38,164 nucleotides of DNA from an uncultured Caryophanales bacterium (GCA_937896065.1 CALBLI010000036.1:1-38164), one strand, 5' to 3'; numbered from the stretch's first letter, positions 17,376-26,571 are shown. Notes: generated by a model not told the origin, from the letters alone. Numbers and translations: made by a program.

Positions 17376-17960
17376 TCAAATATTTCGTTTAATAATCATC
17401 AAATAATGATCAATTTCATCTTCATTTTTAATTAATGAAAAATTAGACTTGAAAATATTAAATTCATCTTGAATATTTTGCAATTCTTTTGAGATATTAG
17501 CATGTTCAGAATGAACTTTTTTTAATCTTTCTTTGCCAATGTCATGAATAATAATTACTTCTGAATCAATTTTAGTATGAAGTAATATCATATCAAGCAA
17601 TTTTCTTTTATCAATAAAATGAGGATATGAATCAAAAAAAATGATTTTATCAAATTTATCACTACAATTAAATGTGTAAAAATCAGCACATATAAAATTG
17701 ATATTTTTAATTTTTGATTTTGCAATTTTTATCATATTTTCAGATATATCAATGGCCGTTATTTTACTAATAGATTTATTTAATAAAAAAGGCTCAAGTA
17801 CACCTGTTCCACATCCAACATCCAATACTTTATCAGTTTCATTAAAATCAATTTTGTCAAGTAATTGTTCAATCAATAAAAGATTATGTTTTGTAGTTTC
17901 ATCCCATGATAATGCTTTTTCATTAAAATAATCTTTAATTATATTATCATCATTATTCAT
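17376..17960 (-). CDS. Class I SAM-dependent methyltransferase
   Basis: A 194-aa Rossmann-fold methyltransferase. Motif I is VLDVGCGTGVLEPFL (about 48-62), the acidic end of strand 2 is ITAIDISENMIKIAK, and motif II/III is FICADFYTF and FDKIIFFDSYPHF. The HDIGKERLKKVHSEH segment near residue 140 is the variable substrate region. The substrate is unknown. I choose ATG 17960, one base after the stop of the binding-protein gene, over an in-frame TTG at 17975 that would overlap it. Its position inside an iron/corrinoid-type ABC operon suggests it modifies the imported ligand or a related cofactor; that is inference. Confidence 0.85.
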   Translation of the reverse strand: MNNDDNIIKDYFNEKALSWDETTKHNLLLIEQLLDKIDFNETDKVLDVGCGTGVLEPFLLNKSISKITAIDISENMIKIAKSKIKNINFICADFYTFNCSDKFDKIIFFDSYPHFIDKRKLLDMILLHTKIDSEVIIIHDIGKERLKKVHSEHANISKELQNIQDEFNIFKSNFSLIKNEDEIDHYLMIIKRNI

Positions 17961-17961
17961 G

Positions 17962-19089
17962 CTATATACTCTCAATAAATTCTTTAAAATTTATTATTTT
18001 TTGATATCCATTATAAGAATAAGGTGCTTTTTTGATCTCATCATAATAGTCAACTGATAAAAAAGCTTGTGTTATTTCATTATATTTATCTATTAAATTA
18101 TAATCTTTATAAATATCAGGATAGGATACTGATGCAATAAAATACGAATTCATAAGTGCAATTTCTAAATTAGTATAATAAGCATTAAATGGCATCTGTA
18201 AATAAATTTCATTATTTTTAAAGACATTCATAGTATCAAACATATTTTTATTATTTAGATATGTTACTTTTAATTTTTCAAGACCAGCAGTATCTAAGAT
18301 CATTTTATCGATATTTAGTGAAAAAAACTTCTCTTCTTCTATTTTTCCATCAGCTTGTATCAGTGTATCATTTAATGAATATTTAATATTTGAAACATTA
18401 AATAAAGGAAATGAAGAAGAAGTTGAAAAAATATCTTGCCTTCCCCAATTTCCTAAGCATCCTATATACATAGAGGGCTTATTTTCATCTGGAATATTGA
18501 TTGAATTACTATAAAGTTCATTTTTACAAGAAGATATATATTGATTTAATTTATTAGCCTTATTTTCTTCGTTTAAAACCTTGCCTAATAAATTAAAAGA
18601 TGTTTTAATCTTTTCATCAAAAACAGAATCTTTTCCATAACTTAATACTAACACTGGAACTTGTGTTTTATTTTGTAAATCATTTGCTTTATTTACGTCA
18701 TTATATTCACTAATTATTAAAGTTGGATTACATGATATTATTTTTTCAACTTCGGCATATTGAGCTTGGGGGCCACCTTTTCCACAGCTTGGTAAAGTAG
18801 AAAAATATTCTTTATTTACATCATAATAAGGGCGCGAGACATTTTCAAAAATATTGCTATTAACATTTCTATCTATATCTTCAACAGCAACTATCTTTTT
18901 TACATCACCTATGTATGAATAAAGTCTTAAGGCACCTGCACCAATACATAAAACTCTTTCTTTCGACTTTGAATTAATTTTGACTTCTCTATTGACTAAA
19001 TCAGTAACTATAAACTCATAATTACTATTATCAACTTTGTTACAAGAAGAAAAAAGCAAAGCTGTTAATATAATTAATTTTTCCTTCAT
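17962..19089 (-). CDS. FecB/BtuF-type substrate-binding lipoprotein
   Basis: A 375-aa lipoprotein. The signal ends at FSSC (Cys 16), giving a lipid-anchored extracytoplasmic protein. The body follows the helical-backbone binding proteins of iron-siderophore and cobalamin importers: RVLCIGAGALRLYSYIGDVKKIVAVED in the first lobe, EKIISCNPTLIISEY, then VPVLVLSYG and SFNLLGKVLNEENKANKL, and a second lobe with NWGRQDIFSTSSSFPLFN. It lies between the matching ATPase (14 nt away) and the methyltransferase. The ligand could be ferric siderophore, heme or corrinoid; the sequence does not decide. Confidence 0.88.
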   Translation of the reverse strand: MKEKLIILTALLFSSCNKVDNSNYEFIVTDLVNREVKINSKSKERVLCIGAGALRLYSYIGDVKKIVAVEDIDRNVNSNIFENVSRPYYDVNKEYFSTLPSCGKGGPQAQYAEVEKIISCNPTLIISEYNDVNKANDLQNKTQVPVLVLSYGKDSVFDEKIKTSFNLLGKVLNEENKANKLNQYISSCKNELYSNSINIPDENKPSMYIGCLGNWGRQDIFSTSSSFPLFNVSNIKYSLNDTLIQADGKIEEEKFFSLNIDKMILDTAGLEKLKVTYLNNKNMFDTMNVFKNNEIYLQMPFNAYYTNLEIALMNSYFIASVSYPDIYKDYNLIDKYNEITQAFLSVDYYDEIKKAPYSYNGYQKIINFKEFIESI

Positions 19090-19103
19090 AAATTCATCTC
19101 CAT

Positions 19104-19853
19104 TTATATTTTAATATATTTACCATCGATATCATCGACAATTTTAACTTTAGTATCATAAATATTTGCTAATATTTCTTCAGTGATTTTTTCTTTATCT
19201 CCACTGAATAAAATATTTCCTTCTTTAAATAAAAATAATGAATCAGCAAATTTATATGCCATCGATAAATCATGCATGGTTATAATTAAAGTAATATTTT
19301 TTTCTTTCTTCAATTTATCTAAAAAATTCATTATTAAATATTGAGAATCAATATCTAAATTTGATAAAGGTTCATCAAGAATGAGATATTTATTTTCTGA
19401 AATGATTGATCTACAAATCATTATTTTTTGTCTTTGACCAGAAGATAATTCATCAAAATATTTATCAGCAACATCATTTAAATCAAATTCATTTATCATT
19501 TTATCAACCATTAATTTATCTTCATCTGTAGTTTTAAATTCATTTGTATTTATTCTTCCTAAAAGCAGGAAATCATAAACTAATAAATTATTTAAAGTTA
19601 TATTTTGTGATACATAAGAAAAATAATGAGCTCTTTCCTTATCTTTTAATGTTTTAATATCTTTATTATCAATTTTAATCATACCATTATATGTTTTGAT
19701 CAGATTAAGAATGCATTTTAAAAGTGTCGTTTTTCCAGCACCATTTTTTCCTAAAATGATGTTTGTTTTATTATCATAAAAATTAAAAGAAACATTTTTA
19801 AGAATTTTTTCTTCTTTTTTATAACTGAAGGAAAGATTGATAACATCAAGCAT
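19104..19853 (-). CDS. FecE/BtuD-type ABC transporter ATPase
   Basis: A 249-aa ATPase powering the adjacent FecCD-type permease. Walker A is GKNGAGKTT (about 35), Q-loop YVSQN, signature LSSGQ in FDELSSGQRQKI, Walker B YLILDEPLSNLD, and H-loop TMHD. All motifs are intact. I start at ATG 19853, preceded by AGGAG, rather than the in-frame GTG at 19874; it overlaps the end of the permease gene by 8 nt, which indicates coupled translation. Confidence 0.93.
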   Translation of the reverse strand: MLDVINLSFSYKKEEKILKNVSFNFYDNKTNIILGKNGAGKTTLLKCILNLIKTYNGMIKIDNKDIKTLKDKERAHYFSYVSQNITLNNLLVYDFLLLGRINTNEFKTTDEDKLMVDKMINEFDLNDVADKYFDELSSGQRQKIMICRSIISENKYLILDEPLSNLDIDSQYLIMNFLDKLKKEKNITLIITMHDLSMAYKFADSLFLFKEGNILFSGDKEKITEEILANIYDTKVKIVDDIDGKYIKI

Positions 19854-20907
19854 TTTTCTTTCTCCTATTTTCACTTAGTATTAAATATAAGAAAAATGGT
19901 GCACCTAAAATTGAAGTTATTGCACCAACTGGTAGTGAAAATCCATTTAAAATAACTCTAGCTAAATCATCAGATATCAGAAGAATAAGGGCTCCAAAAA
20001 TGAGTGATAAAGGAATAGTATACTTATGATTATGTCCAATAATTTTTTTAACAATATGAGGAGCAATAAGACCTATAAATCCTATTATTCCTACAAAACA
20101 TATGGAAAGTGAAGTTATTATTGAACATAAAAGTAAGAAAAAAAACTTAGTCCTTTCTACATTAACACCACTAGTAAATGCAAATTCATCACCGAACGAG
20201 ATAGCATTTAATCTTTTGTAAAACAATTGAAAAATAATAGTTGAAATTACAAGAGGAATGAATATTATTATTATTTCTTTATACGATGTTCTACTTAAAT
20301 TACCAAAAGACCAATAAATAGCACTTGATAAAGAAATATCATTTGCAAAATATTGCAAAAGTGTTGTGACTGCTTGAAATAGTGATGATAATGAAATGCC
20401 AATTAAGATCATTGTTTCTGACTTAAAATGTTTTATTTTAGATAATAATAAAATAAAAAGTAAGCCAAGAAAAGAAAAGATAAATGAACAAAAAGAAATT
20501 AGATAACTATTTAGATAGTTAAACGTGACTGATATTATATTTCCACCGCTTAGAATAATTATTGCTAAATTAGCACCTAAGACAGATGCATTTGTTGTTC
20601 CTAGTGTTGATGGACTTGCCATTGGATTATTTAGTATTGATTGAAGAATTAAACCAGATAGTGAAAGAGCAGCACCTATTAAAAGACTAGTTAGTATCCT
20701 AGGCAGTCTTATATTATAAATAATATTAATATTAGCTTTATCACCTATATTAAAAATTGCTAAAAAAGCATCATTAAAACTCATAGATGATGAACCGATA
20801 AATAAAGAAAAAAAACTAAGAACCAATAGTACTATTAGAGAAATTATTGAAATCAAGAGAATATCTCTAACTTTTTTCTTAATTTTAAATTTATAATTTA
20901 AATTCAT
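19846..20907 (-). CDS. FecCD-type ABC permease (iron-siderophore/cobalamin class)
   Basis: A 353-aa permease with about ten helices. Family hallmarks are NIRLPRILTSLLIGAALSLSGLILQ, the NNPMASPSTLG loop, a GFIGLIAPHIVKKIIGHNHK coupling segment and a C-terminal PVGAITSILGAPFFLYLI. It acts as a homodimer with the downstream ATPase and lipoprotein. It is the first gene of the five-gene minus-strand cluster and starts only about 40 nt after the tRNA-His gene, beyond that transcript's terminator. No clear promoter is seen in the gap. Confidence 0.93.
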   Translation of the reverse strand: MNLNYKFKIKKKVRDILLISIISLIVLLVLSFFSLFIGSSSMSFNDAFLAIFNIGDKANINIIYNIRLPRILTSLLIGAALSLSGLILQSILNNPMASPSTLGTTNASVLGANLAIIILSGGNIISVTFNYLNSYLISFCSFIFSFLGLLFILLLSKIKHFKSETMILIGISLSSLFQAVTTLLQYFANDISLSSAIYWSFGNLSRTSYKEIIIIFIPLVISTIIFQLFYKRLNAISFGDEFAFTSGVNVERTKFFFLLLCSIITSLSICFVGIIGFIGLIAPHIVKKIIGHNHKYTIPLSLIFGALILLISDDLARVILNGFSLPVGAITSILGAPFFLYLILSENRRKKNA

Positions 20908-20914
20908 ATTTATA

Positions 20915-20943
20915 AATAAAAAATCTCTGAATAATTCAGAGAT
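20915..20943 (-). terminator. Intrinsic terminator after tRNA-His
   Basis: On the minus strand a 9-bp stem ATCTCTGAA / TTCAGAGAT (20943-20935 and 20931-20923) with a 3-nt loop is followed by a T-run. It ends the rpsD/tRNA-His transcript just before the FecCD permease gene. Confidence 0.8.
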
Positions 20944-20946
20944 AAG

Positions 20947-21023
20947 TGGGGCGGCTAACGGGAATCAAACCCGTGAATAAACGGTTCACAGCCGTTCGTG
21001 TTAATCACTTCACCATAGCCGCC
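20947..21023 (-). tRNA. tRNA-His (GTG anticodon), CCA encoded
   Basis: Read on the minus strand. The acceptor stem GCGGCTA/TAGCCGC is preceded by the extra G-1 that faces C73, a mark of tRNA-His, and a genomic CCA follows. The anticodon arm AACGG-CTGTGAA-CCGTT gives anticodon GTG. The T arm CACGGGTTTGATTCCCG is normal. It follows rpsD in the same direction. Confidence 0.95.
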
Positions 21024-21031
21024 ATATATAA

Positions 21032-21051
21032 GAACTAGCAAATGCTAGTTC
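21032..21051 (-). terminator. Hairpin between rpsD and tRNA-His
   Basis: GAACTAGCA / TGCTAGTTC (21032-21040 and 21043-21051) forms a 9-bp inverted repeat with a 2-nt spacer. The minus-strand sequence after it (TTATATAT) is not a good T-run, so it may be a weak terminator or a processing signal separating rpsD mRNA from the tRNA. Confidence 0.45.
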
Positions 21052-21059
21052 CATTAAAA

Positions 21060-21671
21060 TTAGAGCTTTCTGTTATAATATTCAATAACTTGAGCTTCGT
21101 TGACATCACTAGAAAGTTCTTTTCTATCAGGATATCTAACATATTTACCTTCTAATTTGTTGGCATCAACTTCAACATAAGCTTTAAGTGTAGGTTTAGA
21201 ATCAACTACTTCTTTAACAACTTTCAAATTCTTTGAAGTTTCCTTGAAAGAAATAACGGAACCAAGTTCGACAATATATGAAGGTATATCAACTTTTTTA
21301 CCATTGACTGTAACATGACCATGTGTGACAAGTTGTCTAGCTTGTCTTCTTGTAGAGGCAAACCCCATACGATAGACTAAATTATCAAGTCTAGATTCAA
21401 GTAAAACAAGTAAAGCGATACCTGTTGATTGTGTCTTATCAGCTTTAGCAATAGTGAAGAATCTTCTAAATTGCTTTTCAGATAAGCCATACTGGAATCT
21501 TAACTTTTGTTTTTCAGTCATTTGAATTCCGTATTCGGTTTTCTTCTTTGGTTTTGCATCACCATGTTGGCCAGGAATTGTTTGTCTCTTTGATAATTCC
21601 TTGCCTGTTTCAAGAATAGAATAACCTAATCTTCTTGATTTTTTCCATACTGGACCTGTGTAACGTGACAT
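21060..21671 (-). CDS. rpsD: 30S ribosomal protein S4
   Basis: A 203-aa S4 protein that nucleates 16S rRNA folding at the 5' domain. It begins MSRYTGPVWKKSRRLGYSIL and holds the GQHGDAKPKKKTEYGIQMTEKQKLRFQYGLSEKQFRRFF block. The S4 RNA-binding domain has RLDNLVYRMGFASTRRQARQLVTHGHVTVNGKKVDIPSY. The zinc-type Cys motif found in some S4 proteins is absent. GGAGAA precedes the ATG. It stands outside the S11/alpha operon, as in Bacillus, with a long leader that suits autoregulation. Confidence 0.97.
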   Translation of the reverse strand: MSRYTGPVWKKSRRLGYSILETGKELSKRQTIPGQHGDAKPKKKTEYGIQMTEKQKLRFQYGLSEKQFRRFFTIAKADKTQSTGIALLVLLESRLDNLVYRMGFASTRRQARQLVTHGHVTVNGKKVDIPSYIVELGSVISFKETSKNLKVVKEVVDSKPTLKAYVEVDANKLEGKYVRYPDRKELSSDVNEAQVIEYYNRKL

Positions 21672-21824
21672 TTAATTTTCTCCTTTCTAAATGAGTTTTA
21701 CACTGCATTTATTTTAGAGCAAATGATTCTTTTATTCGGATGAACGTCGTTCACTTTAATAGCAAAGTTACTTTCTTTAGCGTCATCGGACAATAAAATA
21801 TCAATTGTGCTATGAATTAATGCG
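21672..21824 (-). promoter_or_regulatory. rpsD leader, candidate S4 autoregulatory RNA
   Basis: About 150 nt lies between the promoter and the rpsD start. On the minus strand GATGACG (in 21781-21791) can pair with CGTTCATC (21739-21746) with one bulged U, enclosing AAAG-TAA-CTTT (21764-21774). S4 is known to repress its own gene through such leaders in Bacillus and E. coli. The fold here is by eye only. Confidence 0.45.
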
Positions 21825-21830
21825 TCAAAA

Positions 21831-21859
21831 ATTATATCAAAAACACTTATTTAATGCAA
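21831..21859 (-). promoter_or_regulatory. Promoter of rpsD
   Basis: Minus strand: TTGCAT -35 (21859-21854), 17-bp spacer, TATAAT -10 (21836-21831) with an extended TG. This is one of the best promoter matches in the window, as expected for a ribosomal protein gene. Confidence 0.7.
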
Positions 21860-21936
21860 GCAAAATTTATTTTAAAATCTATGATGAATAGGTTTTAAAA
21901 ATGAATTTAAAATTTTATAATTTTACATTACTATTA

Positions 21937-21942
21937 TATAAT
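21937..21942 (+). promoter_or_regulatory. -10 of the leuS promoter
   Basis: TATAAT is 31 bases before the leuS ATG, leaving a leader of about 25 nt with AAGGAG at 21959-21964. The -35 is weak. There is no room for a T-box leader, so leuS is not controlled that way here. Confidence 0.5.
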
Positions 21943-21972
21943 AGTATGTTTAATTCCTAAGGAGATTTTAAT

Positions 21973-24381
21973 ATGGGCTATGATTTTGCTAATATAGAGA
22001 AAAAATGGGATGAATATTGGGTTAAAAATAAAGTATATAAGACTGATGCATATGATTTTTCAAAACCTAAATTTTATATAATGGAGATGTTTCCATATCC
22101 TAGTGCTGTTGGATTACATGTTGGCCATGTAGAAGGCTATACAGCTGGTGATGCTCTTGCTAGGATGAAAAGAGCTCAAGGATATAATGTTCTTCATCCA
22201 ATAGGATATGATGCATTTGGACTTCCTGCTGAACAATTTGCAATTAAAAATAACAAGCATCCTTCTATTTATACTGATAAAAATATTGATAATTTTAGAA
22301 GTCAACTTCAAAGACTTGGATACTCATATGATTGGGATCGCGAAATTAAAACAACTGATCCTAAATATTACAAATGGACCCAGTATATTTTCACATTAAT
22401 GTTTGATAATCACTTAGCTTATGAAGACAATAGACTTGTTAATTACTGCCCAGCTTTAGGAACTGTTTTAGCTAATGAAGAAGTGATTGATGGTAAAAGT
22501 GAAAGAGGTAATTACCCAGTGATTCGTCAGCCGATGCGACAATGGGTTTTAAAAATCACAGCTTATGCTGAAAAATTATTGGATGGATTAAAACTTTTAA
22601 ATTGGCCTGAATCCACTTTGACAATGCAAAGAAACTGGATTGGCAAAAGCAAAGGTAGCATTGTCACTTTCAAAGTCGAAAATAGTGATGAAAAAATTGA
22701 TGTTTTTACAACTCGTGCTGACACCTTATTTGGTTGCACCTATATTGTTTTAGCTCCTGAACATCAATTGGCTTTAAAGTTGACTACTAAAGAACATCAA
22801 AAAGAAGTAGAAGATTATCTAAATAGTATTAAGTCAAAAAGTGATTTGGAAAGAACTGATGGTTCTAAAGAAAAGACAGGTGTTTTCTTAGGAAAATATG
22901 CCATTAATCCTATAAATAATAAAAAGGTGCCTATTTACATTGGTGATTATGTACTTTCTACTTATGCAACTGGTGCAGTTATGGCAGTCCCCTGTCATGA
23001 TCAAAGAGATTATGAATTTGCTAAGAAACATAATATTGAGATGATTCAAGTTATTGAAGGTGATGTATCTAAAACCGCTTATGAAGGCGATGGAAAACAC
23101 ATCAATTCATCATTTGCAGATGGTAAAAATAACGAAGAAGCAAAAACGCTCATTACTGATAAGTTAGTTGAACTCAATGCTGGAAGTTATAAAATTTCTT
23201 ATAAACTTAGAGATTGGTTATTTTCAAGGCAACGATACTGGGGTGAACCAATACCTATCATTCATTTTGATGATGGAAAGACTGAAGCTTTAAAACTTAA
23301 AGATTTACCATTGACCTTACCTGAAGTTGATGATTATCAACCAACATTTGATGGTAAACCACCACTTGAAAAGGCAACTGAATGGATAAATGTTGATATA
23401 AATGGAAGAAAAGGTAAACGTGAATCAAATACTATGCCACAATGGGCTGGTTCTTCTTGGTATTATTTAAGATATATTGATCCACATAATGATAATGCAA
23501 TTGCTGATAAAAAACTATTGGATCATTGGCTACCTGTTGATGTATATATTGGTGGTGCTGAACATGCTGTTTTGCATCTTTTATATGCCAGATTTTGGCA
23601 TAAGTTTTTAAAAGATCAAGGAATCCTTAATTGTGATGAACCATTTATGAAATTATTCCATCAAGGAATGGTTTTAGGGCCTGATGGACAAAAGATGTCA
23701 AAATCACTTGGCAATACTGTTTCTCCTGATGAAGTTATCAAATCATGTGGTGCTGATGCATTAAGACTATATGAAATGTTTAAAGGGCCAGTTGATCAAT
23801 CACTTCCTTGGAATTTAGATGGGCCTAAAGCAGCTAAGAAATTTTTAGATCGCGTATATCGTCTTTATTCTGATGATGAATTTATAAAGAAATATACTGA
23901 TGGAGATGATAAGCTTGATTATGTATACAATTTGACTGTCAAGAAAGTGACTGAAGATTTTGAAATCATGCACTTTAATACTGGTATTGCTCAAATAATG
24001 GTACTTGTAAATGAGATGTATAAAGCCGAGAAGTTAAATAAAAATAAATTGGTTTCTCTTCTTCAACTTCTTGCTCCTATTGTTCCTCATATTGCAAGTG
24101 AATGCTACAAATTAATGGGCTATACTGATTTGATTGATTATAAAATGTGGCCTAAATATGATGAATCTAAATTAGTTCTTGATGAAGTTACTTATGCTAT
24201 TCAAGTTAATGGAAAACTAAGAGCTAACTATACTGCTAAAAAGGATTTAGATACAGAAGAACAAGAAAAGCTTAAAGAAGAAGTATTAAATCTTGACCAA
24301 GTGAAGAAACACTTAAATGGTTTAACAGTTATTAAAGTTATTGTTGTTTTAAATAAGATTGTTTCAATTGTTGCTAAATAA
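21973..24381 (+). CDS. leuS: Leucyl-tRNA synthetase
   Basis: An 802-aa class Ia synthetase charging tRNA-Leu. HIGH-type motif: MFPYPSAVGLHVGHVEGYTAGD (about 38-58). The CP1 editing domain includes the conserved TTRADTLFGCTY (threonine-rich) and the Asp-containing GAVMAVPCHDQRDYEFA. KMSKS-type loop: LGPDGQKMSKSLGN (about 570-583). An anticodon-binding domain and the small C-terminal domain follow. Length is normal for the bacterial enzyme (about 800-860). It heads a long plus-strand cluster and is 11 nt from tex. Confidence 0.97.
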   Translation: MGYDFANIEKKWDEYWVKNKVYKTDAYDFSKPKFYIMEMFPYPSAVGLHVGHVEGYTAGDALARMKRAQGYNVLHPIGYDAFGLPAEQFAIKNNKHPSIYTDKNIDNFRSQLQRLGYSYDWDREIKTTDPKYYKWTQYIFTLMFDNHLAYEDNRLVNYCPALGTVLANEEVIDGKSERGNYPVIRQPMRQWVLKITAYAEKLLDGLKLLNWPESTLTMQRNWIGKSKGSIVTFKVENSDEKIDVFTTRADTLFGCTYIVLAPEHQLALKLTTKEHQKEVEDYLNSIKSKSDLERTDGSKEKTGVFLGKYAINPINNKKVPIYIGDYVLSTYATGAVMAVPCHDQRDYEFAKKHNIEMIQVIEGDVSKTAYEGDGKHINSSFADGKNNEEAKTLITDKLVELNAGSYKISYKLRDWLFSRQRYWGEPIPIIHFDDGKTEALKLKDLPLTLPEVDDYQPTFDGKPPLEKATEWINVDINGRKGKRESNTMPQWAGSSWYYLRYIDPHNDNAIADKKLLDHWLPVDVYIGGAEHAVLHLLYARFWHKFLKDQGILNCDEPFMKLFHQGMVLGPDGQKMSKSLGNTVSPDEVIKSCGADALRLYEMFKGPVDQSLPWNLDGPKAAKKFLDRVYRLYSDDEFIKKYTDGDDKLDYVYNLTVKKVTEDFEIMHFNTGIAQIMVLVNEMYKAEKLNKNKLVSLLQLLAPIVPHIASECYKLMGYTDLIDYKMWPKYDESKLVLDEVTYAIQVNGKLRANYTAKKDLDTEEQEKLKEEVLNLDQVKKHLNGLTVIKVIVVLNKIVSIVAK

Positions 24382-24392
24382 TAGGAGAAAAT

Positions 24393-26537
24393 ATGGATTA
24401 CGCTAAACAAATATCAAAAGAACTTGATTTAAATTATGATAATGTAAATGTGGCTATATCGCTTCTTGATGAAGGATACTCAGTTCCATTTATTGCTCGT
24501 TATCGTAAAGATAAGACCGGTGGTTTAACTGATGAGAATATGAGAAATCTTGAAGATAGACTCAATTACTTAAGACAGTTAGATGAAAGAAAAAAGACTA
24601 TTTTTGCTTCACTTGCTGAACAAAATATAACTGATGAAGAACTTTTAAAACAGATTGATGAAGCATTAGTTTTATCTGAACTTGAAGATTTATATAGACC
24701 TTATAAACCTAAAAAACTTACGCGTGCTACCAAAGCTAAAAAAGCTGGTTTAGAACCACTTGCTATTTATATTTTAGAAGATAAGACTGGAAACTTAAAA
24801 GAAGAAACTAAAAAATATATTTGTGAAGAATATAATAGTGTTGATGATTGTATTCAAGGTGCATTAGATATCATTGCTGAAAATATTTCTGATAAGAAAA
24901 CATATCGTGATTTTATTAAAGATTTGGCACATAAAGATGGCAAACTTTTATCAAAGAAAAATGATAAAAGTGAAGTGCTGACATATGATAATTATGCTGA
25001 TTATGAAAGAGAAATTAAACGTTTAAAAAGTTATAATGTTTTAGCTATCAATCGAGGGGAAAAAGAAAAGGTATTATCTGTCAAACTTGTTTATGATGAC
25101 GAGAAGATAATTGAACATATTTCATTTTATGAAATTTCTAAATCCTCACCATATCAAGATATTTTAAAAGAGACAGTCATTGATTCTTATAATAGGCTTA
25201 TCAAACCATCAGTAGATAATGATATAAGAAGTGAACTAACAACTAATGCTGAAGATGAGGCTATTGTTACATTTAAAGAATCATTAAAAGAAATACTTCT
25301 TTATCCACCATTATCAAATAGAAAAATACTTGGTTTTGATCCTGGCTTTACCAATGGTTGTAAAATAGCAATCATTGATGAAAATGGCAAGGTTTTAGAC
25401 ACGACTGTTTTAAAAAATCCATTTACCAATGACTTCCACCGTGCTGAAATAAAAAAACAATTGATTACTCTATTTAGAAAATATACTCATACAATTGCAT
25501 TAGGAAATGGTACTGCTAGTCGTGAAAGTGAAAAATTATTAAAAGAAATCAAGAAAGAAAATGAAGACTTAAATGATTTAGATATCATTATCGTCAGTGA
25601 ATCTGGAGCTAGTATTTATTCAGTAACTGAACTTGCTCAAAAAGAATTTCCTGATTTTGAGCCTAATTTAAGAAGTGCTGTTTCTATAGCTAGACGTCTT
25701 CAAGATCCACTAAGTGAACTTGTCAAAATTCCTCCTGAATCAATAGGTGTTGGTCAATATCAATATGACATCGAAAAAAATAAATTATCATCAGCCTTGA
25801 AAGGCGTTGTTGAAGATTGTGTCAACTATGTAGGTGTCAATTTAAATACTGCAAGTGCGGCTTTACTATCTTATGTATCAGGCATCAATTCAAAAATCGC
25901 TACATCAATAGTTTCATATCGTGATAAAAATGGAGCAATATTATCAAGAGAAGAATTAAATGATATTCCATATCTTGGTCCTAAAGCTTTTGAAAACTGT
26001 GCTGGTTTTTTAAGAATTGCTGAGAGTAAAGAAGAACTTGATAATACATCAGTTCACCCTGAATCTTATAAAATAGCTAAGGAAATAATTAATGAATACT
26101 CAACTGATAAGACATTAGCTGGTTGCAAAGAAAAGCTTACTTTATTAAATAGTGATGATAAAAGTAAATTAGCTAAGAAATTAAATGTAGGTGAGATGAC
26201 TTTAAATGATATTGTTTCTGAACTTATTAAACCTTCACGTGATCCAAGAAAACAAGCAGTTGTTGCTAAACTTGATGATTCTATTACTGACATTAAAGAT
26301 TTAAAAGTTGGTCAAGTCCTTGAAGGAACAGTTAGAAATATTGCTCAATTTGGTTTGTTTGTTGACTTAGGAGTTGAAATCAATGGTCTAGTTCATGTTT
26401 CTGAAGTGAGCGATGATCATTTTGTAAGTGATCTACATAAAGAAGTGACTTTAGGTGATATTATTAAAGTCAAAGTAATTGATATTGATTTGAAAAGAAA
26501 TCGTATTTCTTTATCAATGAAGGGATTAAAAAAATAA
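24393..26537 (+). CDS. tex: Tex-family RNA-binding transcription accessory protein
   Basis: A 714-aa Tex protein. Domains in order: N-terminal helical region with SVPFIARYRKDKTGGLTDENMR; YqgF/RNase H-like core (about 308-430) with LGFDPGFTNGCKIAIID and ALGNGTASRESE; the SESGASIYSVTELAQKEFP and RDPLSELVKIPP-like segments; helix-hairpin-helix repeats (about 475-560, DIPYLGPKAFENCAGFLRI); and a C-terminal S1 domain (about 625-710, VGQVLEGTVRNIAQFGLFVDLG). Tex binds nucleic acid and affects transcription and RNA turnover; the precise role is unsettled. Start has AGGAG. It is probably co-transcribed with leuS. Confidence 0.95.
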   Translation: MDYAKQISKELDLNYDNVNVAISLLDEGYSVPFIARYRKDKTGGLTDENMRNLEDRLNYLRQLDERKKTIFASLAEQNITDEELLKQIDEALVLSELEDLYRPYKPKKLTRATKAKKAGLEPLAIYILEDKTGNLKEETKKYICEEYNSVDDCIQGALDIIAENISDKKTYRDFIKDLAHKDGKLLSKKNDKSEVLTYDNYADYEREIKRLKSYNVLAINRGEKEKVLSVKLVYDDEKIIEHISFYEISKSSPYQDILKETVIDSYNRLIKPSVDNDIRSELTTNAEDEAIVTFKESLKEILLYPPLSNRKILGFDPGFTNGCKIAIIDENGKVLDTTVLKNPFTNDFHRAEIKKQLITLFRKYTHTIALGNGTASRESEKLLKEIKKENEDLNDLDIIIVSESGASIYSVTELAQKEFPDFEPNLRSAVSIARRLQDPLSELVKIPPESIGVGQYQYDIEKNKLSSALKGVVEDCVNYVGVNLNTASAALLSYVSGINSKIATSIVSYRDKNGAILSREELNDIPYLGPKAFENCAGFLRIAESKEELDNTSVHPESYKIAKEIINEYSTDKTLAGCKEKLTLLNSDDKSKLAKKLNVGEMTLNDIVSELIKPSRDPRKQAVVAKLDDSITDIKDLKVGQVLEGTVRNIAQFGLFVDLGVEINGLVHVSEVSDDHFVSDLHKEVTLGDIIKVKVIDIDLKRNRISLSMKGLKK

Positions 26538-26571
26538 AAGGTCGCTTCTAGGCAATAAGCTAATAAAGTAA

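Noticed and set aside
21860..21972. T-box leader for leuS
   Set aside because: The -10 is about 31 bases from the start, so there is no space for a T-box, and I see no specifier or TGGN-type bulge sequence.
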